63,143 nt of DNA from an uncultured Flavobacteriales bacterium (GCA_946479985.1 CAMLIF010000009.1:1-63143), one strand, 5' to 3'; positions 10,113 to 20,253 are shown, counted from the first letter of the stretch. The notes: a model not told the origin generated them from the letters alone. Program-made: numbers and translations.

Positions 10113-11345
10113 ATGAAAAAGACTATTATTTTAACGTGCACATTTTTTCTCTCTTGTGCATTGTATTCGCAAACCGTGGGAACACTCATTGTTGGCGCAA
10201 AAGCGCTCGATAATACCGTTAACAGTGCTTTGGACAGGGCTGATAATATGCTCTCCGACCAGCAGCGGACACTGTATCTCAACTTAGTGAATTATACCGC
10301 TTATTTACAGGGTGTGATTAAATCATTGGGAGAAGACCTCGATAGAAAACTAACGCAAAAAGAACTGGCTATTTTGAATGATATCAATACTATTAATTCA
10401 AAATTGGAAGGCTCGATCGATGATTTGGTAATTGCACTTGAAGATGGAAGTACGATCATTGAAAATGCTATGTCACGGCTTCCCGGCTCGAGTAAATACC
10501 CCGCTCCTACGTTTTACAAAATACCGATTCTCACAACTATGCAGAATAAGAATATTGTGATCGACATCAAAGGTGTTCGGATGAATAACTCTAAAAATCA
10601 CATTGTTTTTGCAGGAAAAAGAATCCCTGTTACATCTATCAGCAGCGACAAACTCATTTCGTTCACTATCCCATTAACAGAGGCAACTGTTTTTTCTCCC
10701 GATTCAACGAATATTTTTGAACTCTACCTTTACCGCAAACGTTTTTTTGGAAGTGATAAAGAATTCAAATACACTCCGCGGTTTTTGGTTGTGCCTGATT
10801 ATCTGGCAACAGTAAAAGTGTTCTACAAAGTGTTTTACCAGGAAAAAGAAGAAAGTAACGGACAGCGGGATATTGTGCATGCAACCTCGGGCAGTAACAG
10901 AACAAAAGATGTTCATAAACAATTCAACATCCGGAATTCAGCAGCGGAAGGATGGAAAATTGACAAGGGTTCAGTTAAATGTCGGAAAACAAGCGGAAAC
11001 GGTGATAAGCACGGTTATGGAGGACCTTATAAAAATTCAATGACAGATATTTCATTCGTTGCAAAAGCGTATGCGAAAGATGGTAAGGCTACCTGCACAT
11101 GTACCTGGGATGAATACCGTATGGTGACAAAAGATTCTATCCAGACTTCGGAAACCAAAGTGTTTTTTAACCGGCAGGAAATAATCACCTTACCTGATAA
11201 CCTGGTCAGTTTGGTTAAAACCGAAGTAAAGTATTATGATAATTCTGTTTTTTATTCGATAAGTCCGTATTTCAGGAATAACCACATTGAGTTTAACTTT
11301 CGCCAGTTAGAAAAACTGTTCGAAGCAAAATACACAGCAAATTAA
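10113..11345 (+). CDS. Secreted protein of unknown function
   Basis: This is a 410-residue protein with a signal peptide (MKKTIILTCTFFLSCALYSQ). Residues 25-115 are probably helical (LDNTVNSALDRADNMLSDQQ onward, amphipathic, with evenly spaced Leu/Ile). The rest looks beta-rich, including one or two immunoglobulin-like stretches (for example LPLTEATVFSPDS-type strands and the cluster TCTCTWDEY). I do not recognise the family. There is no T9SS sorting domain, so it is probably periplasmic or anchored otherwise. It is transcribed alone and ends before a strong terminator. Confidence 0.7.
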   Translation: MKKTIILTCTFFLSCALYSQTVGTLIVGAKALDNTVNSALDRADNMLSDQQRTLYLNLVNYTAYLQGVIKSLGEDLDRKLTQKELAILNDINTINSKLEGSIDDLVIALEDGSTIIENAMSRLPGSSKYPAPTFYKIPILTTMQNKNIVIDIKGVRMNNSKNHIVFAGKRIPVTSISSDKLISFTIPLTEATVFSPDSTNIFELYLYRKRFFGSDKEFKYTPRFLVVPDYLATVKVFYKVFYQEKEESNGQRDIVHATSGSNRTKDVHKQFNIRNSAAEGWKIDKGSVKCRKTSGNGDKHGYGGPYKNSMTDISFVAKAYAKDGKATCTCTWDEYRMVTKDSIQTSETKVFFNRQEIITLPDNLVSLVKTEVKYYDNSVFYSISPYFRNNHIEFNFRQLEKLFEAKYTAN

Positions 11346-11377
11346 TTTTCAATACTGAAGATCGAAAAAGATATTAG

Positions 11378-11415
11378 AGACCAGGTAAATTTTATTAAAC
11401 AACTTTACCTGGTCT
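11378..11415. terminator. Bidirectional terminator between convergent genes
   Basis: AGACCAGGTAAA (11378-11389) is perfectly complementary to TTTACCTGGTCT (11404-11415). A 14-nt loop separates them. The hairpin sits between the convergent genes ending at 11345 and 11442. Confidence 0.75.
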
Positions 11416-11441
11416 TTGGTATTTCCGCTTTTCATTCCTCT

Positions 11442-14400
11442 TTAATACCTGTTCACCTTAAAAGCGTAACTGTTAGTCCCAACCGAAATACGGATGAAAT
11501 AAGCTCCCGTTGCAAAAGGTTCCAGGTTAATAGCGTTCTCGTTTTTCAGGTGCAATACTTCCTTACCTCGTGAATCAACCACTGATCCTGTAAAGTCTGA
11601 ATCGATGCTGATGATTTTGTATTGTTTACCTTCAACAAGTGTAGCCAATTGAGGAACTTTCGCTGAAAGATCACTAAGACCCAAACAGTCATCCAGATAA
11701 ATCAATTCCGAATCTGAACCGGAACAACCTGTGCTTTGATCTGTATAGGTATAGACTACTTCGTACCATGTATTTAAAGCAGTGTTTGAAGGATAAATAG
11801 CGTTACCGATTACAGATGAACCTAAATTATCTGCAAATGTTCCGCCTGATGGTGTTCCCGTTCCTAATTCTACTCCCTGGTTCTCATAACAAAGCGAGTC
11901 ATCGATAAATGGGCTTAAACTTACATTGGGTAAGGACTGAAGGTAAATACTATCGGAAGCTGTACCAGCACAACCTGAATTCGGATCGGTGTAGTCATAA
12001 AACACTTCATACCAGGTATCCATTGCGTTGCCCGGAGGATAAATAGTATTTCCTGTAACGGCAGAGCCATATCCGTCTGAGAAATTTCCTCCGGCGGGTG
12101 ATCCGTTTCCGAATTCCACTCCCTGATTTGTATAACAGGTGGCATTTGAAGTGAATGGCTCCATGGTCACGTTGGGTAAGCTTCTTACAAAAATGCTGTC
12201 AGTTGCTTCACCCTGGCAGCCTACATTCTGATCAATGTAGTTGTAGGTTACTACGGTGTATTCTCCTATTGCTCCGCTTGTAGGGAAGAATTGGTTGTTA
12301 GCAATTACTGATGAGTTTGACAAGGTATAAGTTCCACCCATGAATAGCGGTGATTCAATGGCAATCCCGTTTTCTGAAAAACAAACAGTATCTTCCGATA
12401 TCCAGTTATTATTTGTGGCAGCCTCTGTCACTGTTATTTGTTGCGTAATCGTTGTTCCGGCTCCGTATACATTCGATGTGGTTAACGTTACCGTGTGCAG
12501 GCCGGGAGTGGTGAAAGTCACCTCCGGATTTTGATTAGTTGAAGCAGCAGGAGTTCCGCCTTGGAAAGTCCAGTTCCACGAAGAAGGGTAGTTGGTGCTT
12601 TGATCCGTGAATACCAATTCGGTATTTACACAAGTTGTTGCTGCAGTTGAGAATGCTGAAACCGGCGGAAGCTCAGGAATATTGAACAAACAGTTTACAT
12701 CAGCCTGCTGAATAGCAGCATCACCGTAAGTTGCATTCGGGAACATGTTCACCGGAACACCTGACGGAGTAACAAAATTGTTTCTGAACTCAAATCCGAA
12801 ATCAACTTTGGTTGCATCGCCGTTCAAATAAACCAAATCGAAGTCGTTTATAACTCCGGAGCTCATTTCGTTATGGAATACAATCATGTTCGACTGGTTT
12901 CCGTCAGTATCACATTTGAAAAGAATATCGCATCGTGAACCATTCAGGCCTGTTATTGAAGCGCCTCCTACAATGCTGAATGTTTCTCCGTAGGTCTGCA
13001 TGGCGAAAACGATCGTACCATTTTTGATGTCAATTCCTCGGATGCTGTTGGCCTGATCCGATGTAAACTGCTTAAACCAGCCCGGAGAACCATCGTTATT
13101 TATTTTGCAGAGAAAAATATCTTCGTGCGGATTACCGCCTGTATAAATATCGCTGTAAACAACGCCGTTATACTCAAATTCGCCATGGAACTGCCCGACT
13201 AAATAAATGTTGTGATCTTCGTCCATGGTAATATACGTCGTTTCAATATTCGCGTTATTGCTTGTGAGAACAGGCGATGGAATTCCGGATCCCGGACCGA
13301 CGTATTGAAAACCAAATCCTGAACCTGCGATATAGGTTCCTCCCTGGCCGTCAGGTTCAGCGTCATGCTTTTGCTGATACAAAATGCTGTTCAGGACCGT
13401 TCCGTCTGAAGCTATTTTGTGGAAATTCATTCCCGAGTATAGCAGATTCCCCGATTCGTCCAGTTTCAAAGAGATTCTTTCAACCGTATAAGAATCATAA
13501 ACCATTTTATGCCATAGATACATTCCGCTCGCATCATACTTTATAATAACAGACGAGTGTTCAATACCATTCGTAGGAGGATCAACAGTTATATACCTTC
13601 CATCCGCCGAGTAAATGCGTAGATCATCATTGTGATCTCCATGGTAATAAGCAAAATATACGTTTCCGGAATCATCGGTCACAACATCTCCGCATTTCGA
13701 CCAGGGAGAATCAAAACGCAGCTGGGTAGACCACATAGGAATACCTTTTTCATTGTGCTTTGTGATGCTGTAATACTCATCGTAGTTTGGAATAGGAACC
13801 ATGTTGTTTAAGATGGTGTCGCCATGACCGGAGTAGATATACAAACTGTCTGAATAGTCATTTTTATAAACGGTGAACAAGTTGGAATTGTTATCGCGTG
13901 TCAGAGAAAGCAATCGGCCGGAAACATAATTGGAGCTTCCTGCGTAGTGGATGATACTGCATGGTTCAACAGTTACGGGATCAATGACCTGGATCTGTTT
14001 TGTAAGTTGAGAAACACATCCTGCACTGGTTGTGGCCGTAAGTGTAACGGAATGAACGCCGGGTGTGCTGAACTGAACTGCCGGTACGTTTTGAGCTGTG
14101 CTCGTTTGCGGTGTCGCATCCGTTCCGAAATTCCAGGTAAATGTACCTCCGGGATTGCTTGTATTGTTAACGAAAGCAATAGATTCATTGATCTCCGGAT
14201 TGCTCGTTGTAGGAGAGAAGTACAGTGTTGGATATTCTACAACAACCGTTAAGTTTGGAAAATTGGTAATACAACTCAATGGGGAAGAAGTGCCCCGGAT
14301 AAAATAGTTGGTATTAGCTGTTAAAACGGGTGTTGGAAAAGTTAACGTCCCGCCGTTCCCGGTTTGAGCAGTACCTATGATATTCGTTCCGCTCATTAAC

Positions 14401-15968
14401 GAATACGAAACATTATTATCAGATGATTCCAGGAGAATGGATGTAGATCCGTTCGGACAAATCGGATTCAGGCTCGCATAAATGACTTTATTGATGTCCG
14501 GATTTTGAGTAACTACATCTATGTAGGCTACTTCTTCGATAGATCCGCAGACATTGCTTCTGATAGCCCGGATATTGAAAGTGGTTGTAGCACTAATGCT
14601 TCCCGTACTGAACGTGAGTGTGCCGCCGTTTCCTGCTTGTTGCACACCAATACTTGACAGTCCGTTTCTCAATTTATAATTGGTACCTATTTCTGAATTG
14701 TATACCAGCACCTCTCCGCTTTGTCCTGCACAAACTTCACTAGCTACTCCAATGTTCAGATCAATATCCAGCGTTGGTTGAACAGTAATTGCTTTATGCA
14801 GTGTGTCTCTTTCAAATCCGTTATATGCTACTAAACTGATTGTTGCTGCTCCCGCATTTGGAATCAACAATGAAGTTGAGTAGTTGGTAGAAAAAGGAAC
14901 ACCGTTTAATAGCCATTCAAAAGTCCAGTTCGGGTCAGATAAATTGGTGAGGGTTACAATAGAATCATAGCACAGTGTAGCAGGCGAAACACTGAAATTG
15001 GGTTGAGGTTCATACGGAAGTCCGGAGTTGGAAGTATGGTAAAACTGGCTGTCATCACCACATGCCAAACCGTCTTGTGCTGAAAGGAAGAGAATATCAT
15101 TCATGGTTTCGGTCATTTCGAGTCTTTCCCAATATAGTCCGCCGGTAGTTGTGCGATAAATGAAATGATTACCCGTTAAATACCCGGTATTGTCATCAGT
15201 AAAGAAAACAGAAGTGAAATCGATATAAGGATCTGTGGTGGTTATTTGTGTCCAGGATGTACCTGAATTGGTTGTTTTATAAAGTACTCCTGCATCGCCT
15301 GCGGCATAACCAATGCTTGCCGATGGGAAATGAACAGCTTTAAAAACTTTCCCGGGAAAACTGAGCGAACTCCACGTTGATCCGTTCGTTGTTCGCACAA
15401 TTCTCGCATCTCCAACTGCATAACCGGTTGCAGCACCTGTGAAATCAACATCAAAAAGCTCAGTAGTGCCCCCGCTTGACAAAGCGAACCACGATACACC
15501 TGTGTTATTCGTTTTCAGAATCCGGCCATTCGAGCCCACGCTATATCCTGTAGTGGCTGTTGAGAATTCAAGAGCGTTTTGCTCACGCGGATACGAACCG
15601 CCGTTATATAAGTTGGCGTAACTCCAGTTTAAACCGCCATTGGTAGTTCTCAGGATCACTTCTGAGTTTCCTAAAGCAATCCAGCCAACGGCAACAGCAT
15701 CAGTCGGCGAAGTGAAGTAAACATCTGTAATAATAGAAGGAATCAGGTTCCCGGTCATGTCGTTTATAAGAACGGTTTGCCAGGTAGATCCAGCATCAGC
15801 AGTTGTGAAAATAGCGTTGCTCGTTCCAGCGTAGTAATGCGATGCATCCGTAGCCCGAACACATTCAATATTTGCAGAAGCCGGAATGCCGGGAAACTGG
15901 ACCCATTGAGCAGATACGGAAAACAGAACGCAGCAAACTGAAAACAGAATTAAGATGATTTTTTTCAT
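11442..15968 (-). CDS. Giant T9SS-secreted surface protein (YCF48/propeller, PKD and repeat domains)
   Basis: This is a 1508-residue secreted protein. ATG 15968 is chosen over an upstream in-frame ATG (16037) because it begins a clean signal peptide (MKKIILILFSVCCVLFSVSAQ) and because TACCTTTG, a good -7 element, lies just upstream on the same strand. Residues about 25-360 contain repeated T-(T/N)-x-G-G-x-x-W motifs, as in YCF48/BNR-type propellers. PKD-like domains lie near 620-710 and 1130-1210. The middle (about 720-1110) has SBBP-like repeats. Three units of about 85 residues near 1210-1450 share S-L-P-N-V and DS(I/L)YL motifs. The last 75 residues form a type A T9SS sorting domain ending FKVNRY. 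The role is probably adhesive. Confidence 0.88.
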   Translation of the reverse strand: MKKIILILFSVCCVLFSVSAQWVQFPGIPASANIECVRATDASHYYAGTSNAIFTTADAGSTWQTVLINDMTGNLIPSIITDVYFTSPTDAVAVGWIALGNSEVILRTTNGGLNWSYANLYNGGSYPREQNALEFSTATTGYSVGSNGRILKTNNTGVSWFALSSGGTTELFDVDFTGAATGYAVGDARIVRTTNGSTWSSLSFPGKVFKAVHFPSASIGYAAGDAGVLYKTTNSGTSWTQITTTDPYIDFTSVFFTDDNTGYLTGNHFIYRTTTGGLYWERLEMTETMNDILFLSAQDGLACGDDSQFYHTSNSGLPYEPQPNFSVSPATLCYDSIVTLTNLSDPNWTFEWLLNGVPFSTNYSTSLLIPNAGAATISLVAYNGFERDTLHKAITVQPTLDIDLNIGVASEVCAGQSGEVLVYNSEIGTNYKLRNGLSSIGVQQAGNGGTLTFSTGSISATTTFNIRAIRSNVCGSIEEVAYIDVVTQNPDINKVIYASLNPICPNGSTSILLESSDNNVSYSLMSGTNIIGTAQTGNGGTLTFPTPVLTANTNYFIRGTSSPLSCITNFPNLTVVVEYPTLYFSPTTSNPEINESIAFVNNTSNPGGTFTWNFGTDATPQTSTAQNVPAVQFSTPGVHSVTLTATTSAGCVSQLTKQIQVIDPVTVEPCSIIHYAGSSNYVSGRLLSLTRDNNSNLFTVYKNDYSDSLYIYSGHGDTILNNMVPIPNYDEYYSITKHNEKGIPMWSTQLRFDSPWSKCGDVVTDDSGNVYFAYYHGDHNDDLRIYSADGRYITVDPPTNGIEHSSVIIKYDASGMYLWHKMVYDSYTVERISLKLDESGNLLYSGMNFHKIASDGTVLNSILYQQKHDAEPDGQGGTYIAGSGFGFQYVGPGSGIPSPVLTSNNANIETTYITMDEDHNIYLVGQFHGEFEYNGVVYSDIYTGGNPHEDIFLCKINNDGSPGWFKQFTSDQANSIRGIDIKNGTIVFAMQTYGETFSIVGGASITGLNGSRCDILFKCDTDGNQSNMIVFHNEMSSGVINDFDLVYLNGDATKVDFGFEFRNNFVTPSGVPVNMFPNATYGDAAIQQADVNCLFNIPELPPVSAFSTAATTCVNTELVFTDQSTNYPSSWNWTFQGGTPAASTNQNPEVTFTTPGLHTVTLTTSNVYGAGTTITQQITVTEAATNNNWISEDTVCFSENGIAIESPLFMGGTYTLSNSSVIANNQFFPTSGAIGEYTVVTYNYIDQNVGCQGEATDSIFVRSLPNVTMEPFTSNATCYTNQGVEFGNGSPAGGNFSDGYGSAVTGNTIYPPGNAMDTWYEVFYDYTDPNSGCAGTASDSIYLQSLPNVSLSPFIDDSLCYENQGVELGTGTPSGGTFADNLGSSVIGNAIYPSNTALNTWYEVVYTYTDQSTGCSGSDSELIYLDDCLGLSDLSAKVPQLATLVEGKQYKIISIDSDFTGSVVDSRGKEVLHLKNENAINLEPFATGAYFIRISVGTNSYAFKVNRY

Positions 15969-16680
15969 GGTGATAAAGTTGAACGCAAAGGTATGTTTTT
16001 TGGAGAAAAGAATGATTTTTCGCGCTGAATATTTCATAAACGGTGAATCTGATTCTGAGTTGAATGTGTTAAATAATAATAATTAACGGTCAATAAACAT
16101 GTTATTTTAAACAAATCCAAAAATAATGTAAGCCGGACAAATAATTGTGCAAGTCGCTCCCATGATTTAAGCGTACATTTAGACACCGGAAAGAAAACGT
16201 ACTTTCCAAACATCACTACATAATTATCACTACATTTTAGGTATCGCTAATTGGCATGCCCGCATCTTATGAATAACGATTGATAAGATTCTACGGAGCT
16301 TGCATACATCTCCAAAAAAATGACGACCGGAAGCTTGTTAGGAATAGTTCAATCTCTTGAAAAAGCTCCTGTTAAGTAAAATCAACAAAAATTAATTGCC
16401 GGATTGGTGTTTATTAACGTAAAAAGAATAATGACACATAGCCCTCGGAAGTAACTTTTGTTCCGGAGAAAATGTGTGTGTAAAGAATGAAAAAAAGAAT
16501 GGGATGACACGTCCCGCATGGTTACCAAACTATTTGCATTAAAAATTGGGTGAAGACAATTCAGGAAATTGAATTTAGGTGAGTCATTACACAACTCTTA
16601 AGCTAGGTAAGTAAAAAGACTTCTAATCTTATTTCCGCTAATTAAAAAGTGTACGAATTGTCACTAAAACTCAGATAGAT
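15969..16680. other. 712-bp intergenic region
   Basis: Divergent promoters for the T9SS protein and the AraC-type regulator must lie here. CAAAGGTA at 15986-15993 is the reverse complement of TACCTTTG, a -7 element for the leftward gene. Short open frames (16034-16216 and 16382-16594, both leftward) have skewed composition and no recognisable features. I found no structured RNA or repeat. Confidence 0.35.
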
Positions 16681-17241
16681 ATGAAATTATATATAAAACA
16701 TATGGTTAGTTACCGCTGCATTATGCTGGTACAAGCCGAATTACAAAAATTAGGCGTTCAGTTCGAAAAAGTAACCCTTGGTATGGTTGACCTTTCCGAA
16801 CCGTTATCAGAAGAATGCAGGCAGGCCCTGAAAATCAGTTTAGCCGAATCAGGTTTGGAACTTTACGAGAATAAAAAAAGCATTATTACCGAAAAGATCA
16901 AAGCCGCCATTCATGAAATGATCTTCCAGCTGGATGAAATGCCCCGGCTAAATTACTCCGAGTACCTGAGTGAGAAGTTAAATTATGATTATACATTTAT
17001 GGCTAACACCTTCTCTGAATTAAAAGGAATCACGATCCAGCAATACATTGTAGTTACTAAGATCGAAAAGGTTAAGGAGCTGCTGGTAAATGATGATTTG
17101 AGCCTTTCGGAAATATCCTATAAGCTTAATTACAGCAGTGTGGCGCATTTGTCGAACCAGTTTAAGAAACATACCGGGCTCACACCGTCGTGCTATAAGC
17201 AGTTGATGGCAAAGTCAAGAAATGATTCGCAGCTTGCATGA
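16681..17241 (+). CDS. Small AraC-family transcriptional regulator (paralog 1)
   Basis: This is a 186-residue protein. The N-terminal domain (about 1-80) starts MKLYIKHMVSYRC and looks like a small alpha/beta fold. The C-terminal domain (about 90-180) is an AraC double helix-turn-helix with the signature ISYKLNYSSVAHLSNQFKKH followed by TGLTPSCYK. There is no classical ligand-binding cupin domain. Two paralogs are in the window (39788 and 57434); all three share the MVSxRC motif with Cys13. It is monocistronic, with a long upstream region and its own terminator. It probably regulates stress or envelope genes, and is the most divergent of the three. Confidence 0.88.
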   Translation: MKLYIKHMVSYRCIMLVQAELQKLGVQFEKVTLGMVDLSEPLSEECRQALKISLAESGLELYENKKSIITEKIKAAIHEMIFQLDEMPRLNYSEYLSEKLNYDYTFMANTFSELKGITIQQYIVVTKIEKVKELLVNDDLSLSEISYKLNYSSVAHLSNQFKKHTGLTPSCYKQLMAKSRNDSQLA

Positions 17242-17265
17242 AATAAATAGAACAACTGAATAACG

Positions 17266-17293
17266 AGAAGGGCCGTGTGTCCTTCTTTTTTTT
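17266..17293 (+). terminator. Terminator of AraC-type regulator 1
   Basis: AGAAGG (17266-17271) pairs with CCTTCT (17281-17286), followed by a run of T residues. Confidence 0.6.
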
Positions 17294-17314
17294 GTTTGCA
17301 ACACAAGCCTTCTG

Positions 17315-17322
17315 TAACTTTG
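17315..17322 (+). promoter_or_regulatory. TAnnTTTG -7 element of the DUF763 gene
   Basis: TAACTTTG lies 4 nt before the ATG at 17327. TTTG at 17291-17294, 20 nt upstream, fits the Bacteroidota -33 element. Transcription would start almost at the ATG, giving a leaderless or nearly leaderless message. Confidence 0.55.
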
Positions 17323-17326
17323 TACT

Positions 17327-18550
17327 ATGCCCAAACTTTATTTTGACTCCAGGCGCTATGCAGATTTGCCGCTGCACTACGGAAAAGTTCCGCCGTGGCT
17401 GGCTGAGCGTATGCGCTCATTGGGCGGTGCTGTTGTTGAAGCCATTGTTCAGGAGTATGGAAGATCGGCGTTCTTGAGTCGATTAAGCGATCCCTTCTGG
17501 TTTCAGGCGTTTGGCTGTGTTCTTGGAATGGACTGGCATTCGTCGGGAATCACAACTTCCGTTATGGGAGCATTAAAAGGTGCTGTAAATCCGCGATTCA
17601 ATGAGTTGGGAATCTACATTGCCGGCGGGAAAGGAAAACATTCAAGAGAAACACCGAATGAACTGATCCGCTTGTCGGAAAGAACCGGACTTGACGGAGA
17701 CGCACTTGTCCGGTCAAGTAAACTGACGGCTAAAGTCGATAACACGGCCATTCAGGATGGTTTCCAGATCTATATGCACAGTTTCGTAGTTACAAACGAA
17801 GGCGAGTGGGCAGTAGTTCAGCAGGGAATGAATGATTCCTCGGGAATGGCACGGCGTTATCACTGGCACTCCGAAACAGTTCAGTCATTCATAGAAACAC
17901 CGCATAGTTTTATTTACGGGAAGAACCAGGGCGAGATCCTCAACCTGACAGACAAAGAGGCGGCTTCTGCAAAGTCAGGGATACTTGAATTAGTAGCAGA
18001 AAAACCGGGTCTGATCATTCCCGAAATACAGCGGCTCATTCTTCCTTCGCACCATGAGGTAAGGGCAGAAGATGTGAACCTGAAACGCCTTGGAAGCATA
18101 TTGGCCGTTGCGCATGATAAAGGTCTCCGTGATTTTGAATCCTTATTGCTGCTTGAAGGTGTTGGCCCCCGGACTATCCAATCTTTGGCGCTTGTAAGTG
18201 AAATCATTCATGGAACGCCTTCCCGATTCAGTGATCCTGCCCGGTTCACATTTGCCCATGGTGGTAAAGACGGACATCCGTTCCCTGTTCCGACAATGGT
18301 TTACGATGAAACAATCAGGGTGCTTCAAACAGCAGTTGAAAGTGCGAAGATCGGCAATGCTGATCGCAGCCAGGCAATTAAAAACCTGCACCTCGTTGCA
18401 CAAATTGTAGAGAAACAGTTTGTACCCGATGAAGATCTGTTTGAAAAAGCTATTGCCAAAGAACGTAAAGAATCGCACCGTTACGGTGGAAGAACAATTT
18501 ACGGAAAAGAAAAACCTGCGAAAGACGACGGACAGCTGAGCCTGTTTTAA
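17327..18550 (+). CDS. DUF763 domain-containing protein
   Basis: This is a 407-residue cytoplasmic protein beginning MPKLYFDSRRYADLPLHYGK. The G-K-V-P-x-W-L, DPFWFQAFG and GMDWHSSGITTSVMGALKG motifs are characteristic of DUF763. A later segment, FESLLLLEGVGPRTIQSLAL, looks like a helix-hairpin-helix nucleic-acid-binding motif. The family's biochemical role is not established; a link to DNA metabolism is inferred from the hairpin motif and from Ku/LigD nearby. The start is fixed by the TAACTTTG element 4 nt upstream. Confidence 0.88.
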   Translation: MPKLYFDSRRYADLPLHYGKVPPWLAERMRSLGGAVVEAIVQEYGRSAFLSRLSDPFWFQAFGCVLGMDWHSSGITTSVMGALKGAVNPRFNELGIYIAGGKGKHSRETPNELIRLSERTGLDGDALVRSSKLTAKVDNTAIQDGFQIYMHSFVVTNEGEWAVVQQGMNDSSGMARRYHWHSETVQSFIETPHSFIYGKNQGEILNLTDKEAASAKSGILELVAEKPGLIIPEIQRLILPSHHEVRAEDVNLKRLGSILAVAHDKGLRDFESLLLLEGVGPRTIQSLALVSEIIHGTPSRFSDPARFTFAHGGKDGHPFPVPTMVYDETIRVLQTAVESAKIGNADRSQAIKNLHLVAQIVEKQFVPDEDLFEKAIAKERKESHRYGGRTIYGKEKPAKDDGQLSLF

Positions 18551-18607
18551 TAGAAAACCCGACTGCTATAGAATAGGAACCGGGTTGTTAAACTGAATGG
18601 TCACACA

Positions 18608-18745
18608 TTATTTTTGTTGAGTACGTGGCATCTGAAGACCTTTCTTCGGTTTGCGTTTATCGGTCTTTTTATCTGTTTCCTTCAGCCCTGACGGATTATC
18701 CTGTTTCGGTTCCGGTCTTTCCTGCAGCTTTTCTTCCTTTGACAT
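18608..18745 (-). CDS. 45-residue lysine-rich small protein
   Basis: An ATG at 18745 opens a frame coding a very hydrophilic peptide that starts MSKEEKLQERPEPKQDNPSG and ends GLQMPRTQQK. It is rich in Lys, Glu, Pro and Gln, has no hydrophobic core and is predicted to be disordered. A second peptide of the same kind is at 58512. Both lie beside stress-type genes and are probably real, since the gap is otherwise empty and the composition is protein-like. The function is unknown. Confidence 0.6.
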   Translation of the reverse strand: MSKEEKLQERPEPKQDNPSGLKETDKKTDKRKPKKGLQMPRTQQK

Positions 18746-18862
18746 AACTGTTGTGTTTAGTGAATAAATCTATAAGCGTTTTGTCGGGCTGATTTAACGA
18801 AAGTTAAGTCATTCATGTATGTATGGTATTAAAAAGTTTAATGTTGTAAATTGTTAACTGAA

Positions 18863-19582
18863 ATGGCACGAACCCAATATATAGGATGCTCCGGATATTA
18901 TTATCCTGCGTGGAAAAAAAAGTTCTACCCGGAAGGTATGCAGCCAAAGGAATGGCTCAAGTTTTACAGTTCTGTTTTCGATACCGTAGAATTGAACGGA
19001 ACGTTTTACAAAACACCAACTCCGGCAAGTCTCCGTAAGTATTATGAGGCCACTCCGCCCGAATTCCGGTTTTCAGTTAAAATGAGTAAACAGATTACCC
19101 ATATTCTCAGATTAAAGCAAACTAAATCGCTGATCGAAGAATTCCAGTTGCTCATTAGAAGTGAATTAAAAGAAAAGCTTTCGTATTTCCTGTTCCAGCT
19201 TCCCCCGTCTTTTCACTATTCGGATGAAAATCTTGCGCTGGTACTTGAAAATGTTCCGCATAGCCCGGAAAACGTTGTGGAGTTTCGTCATATTTCGTGG
19301 TGGAACGAAAGCGTGCAGCAAAAACTAGCAGCTGCCGGCATTACATTTTGTAATGTTGATTTCCCGGGAATGGAAACGTTCTTTATACATACAACTCCAT
19401 GCTTTTACCTGCGGCTTCACGGCAATCCGGTTTTGTTTAAATCGTCATACAAAACGGTCGATCTTGAAAAATTCTATCGGGCTATTCCGGAGAATTCAGT
19501 GCACAGTTTCATCTACTTTAACAACACCTATTATGAAGCCGGATACATGAATGCATTAGAATTGAAAAAGCTAAATTCTTAA
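18863..19582 (+). CDS. DUF72 domain-containing protein
   Basis: This is a 239-residue cytoplasmic protein. MARTQYIGCSGYYYPAW, FYPxxM(Q)PKEWLKFYSSVFDTVELNGTFYKTP-type strands and FRFSVKMSKQITH identify DUF72, a TIM-barrel-like family (YecE-like). The family's reaction is not known. The frame opens earlier at a TTG (18851), but ATG 18863 gives the conserved start. It lies in a cluster of stress-associated families and could act in nucleic-acid or stress metabolism, which is an inference only. Confidence 0.88.
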   Translation: MARTQYIGCSGYYYPAWKKKFYPEGMQPKEWLKFYSSVFDTVELNGTFYKTPTPASLRKYYEATPPEFRFSVKMSKQITHILRLKQTKSLIEEFQLLIRSELKEKLSYFLFQLPPSFHYSDENLALVLENVPHSPENVVEFRHISWWNESVQQKLAAAGITFCNVDFPGMETFFIHTTPCFYLRLHGNPVLFKSSYKTVDLEKFYRAIPENSVHSFIYFNNTYYEAGYMNALELKKLNS

Positions 19583-19604
19583 AATTTTAAAATTCTAAGA
19601 ATTG

Positions 19605-19630
19605 TGTAAACACCTGCAAAGATTTTGTAA
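19605..19630 (+). promoter_or_regulatory. TGTAA-N16-TGTAA box upstream of yciF-like gene
   Basis: TGTAA at 19605-19609 and 19626-19630 form a direct repeat with a 21-bp period, 77 and 56 nt before the ATG at 19682. The downstream flank AATACCAACCTTTAC closely matches the flank of the first cphA box (GTATCAACCTTTTAC). Confidence 0.65.
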
Positions 19631-19681
19631 AATACCAACCTTTACGCCTGCTTATCTTCGTTACAAGAAAAATTTGGAGAT

Positions 19682-20209
19682 ATGGCAGCAAAAACATCAA
19701 ATCAGGGGGGATCAGCAGAATCCGGGTTAAGAGATTTATTTCTTGACGAATTAAAGGACATCTATTGGGCTGAAAAAGCACTTGTGAAAGCATTGCCAAA
19801 AATGGCAGAGAAAGCTACAAGCAGTGAATTAGTTACGGCAATCGAAGAACATTTGGCGGTTACAGAAACACATGTTGATCGCCTGGAACAGGTTTTTCAA
19901 AGTATCGGAGAAAAAGCAGCAGCAAAGAAATGCGATGCCATGGAAGGGCTCATTAAAGAAGCTCAGGGAATCATGGAAGAAACAGAAGAAGGAGTGGTGC
20001 GGGATGCCGGAATTATTTCGGCTGCTCAAAAAGTAGAGCATTATGAAATTGCCAGCTATGGAACATTAGTTTCCTTCGCAAATACGCTGGGTGAATCTGA
20101 AGCTGCACAGTTATTGGAAGAAACACTGAACGAAGAAAAAGAAGCCGATCAGGCTTTAACTGAAATCGCAGAATCATCTATTAACCTGGATGCTGCGAGC
20201 GAGGAATAA
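19682..20209 (+). CDS. YciF/DUF892 family ferritin-like stress protein
   Basis: This is a 175-residue four-helix-bundle protein. The N-terminal signature LRDLFLDELKDIYWAEKALV and the later HVDRLEQVF and EHYEIASYGTL segments are typical of the YciE/YciF (DUF892) family. It keeps the Glu and His residues expected for a di-iron centre (E-x-H and EHYE motifs). The family is induced by osmotic and general stress in other bacteria. It is monocistronic, with a TGTAA-N16-TGTAA box upstream and a strong terminator downstream. Confidence 0.92.
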   Translation: MAAKTSNQGGSAESGLRDLFLDELKDIYWAEKALVKALPKMAEKATSSELVTAIEEHLAVTETHVDRLEQVFQSIGEKAAAKKCDAMEGLIKEAQGIMEETEEGVVRDAGIISAAQKVEHYEIASYGTLVSFANTLGESEAAQLLEETLNEEKEADQALTEIAESSINLDAASEE

Positions 20210-20253
20210 AGAATATACGTGGGTGAACCTGTGATGAACGGGTGAAGGTTATC

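Noticed and set aside
16382..16594. 70-codon leftward frame in the 712-bp gap
   Set aside because: Phe/His/Ser-rich composition typical of a non-coding AT-rich region; no family features.
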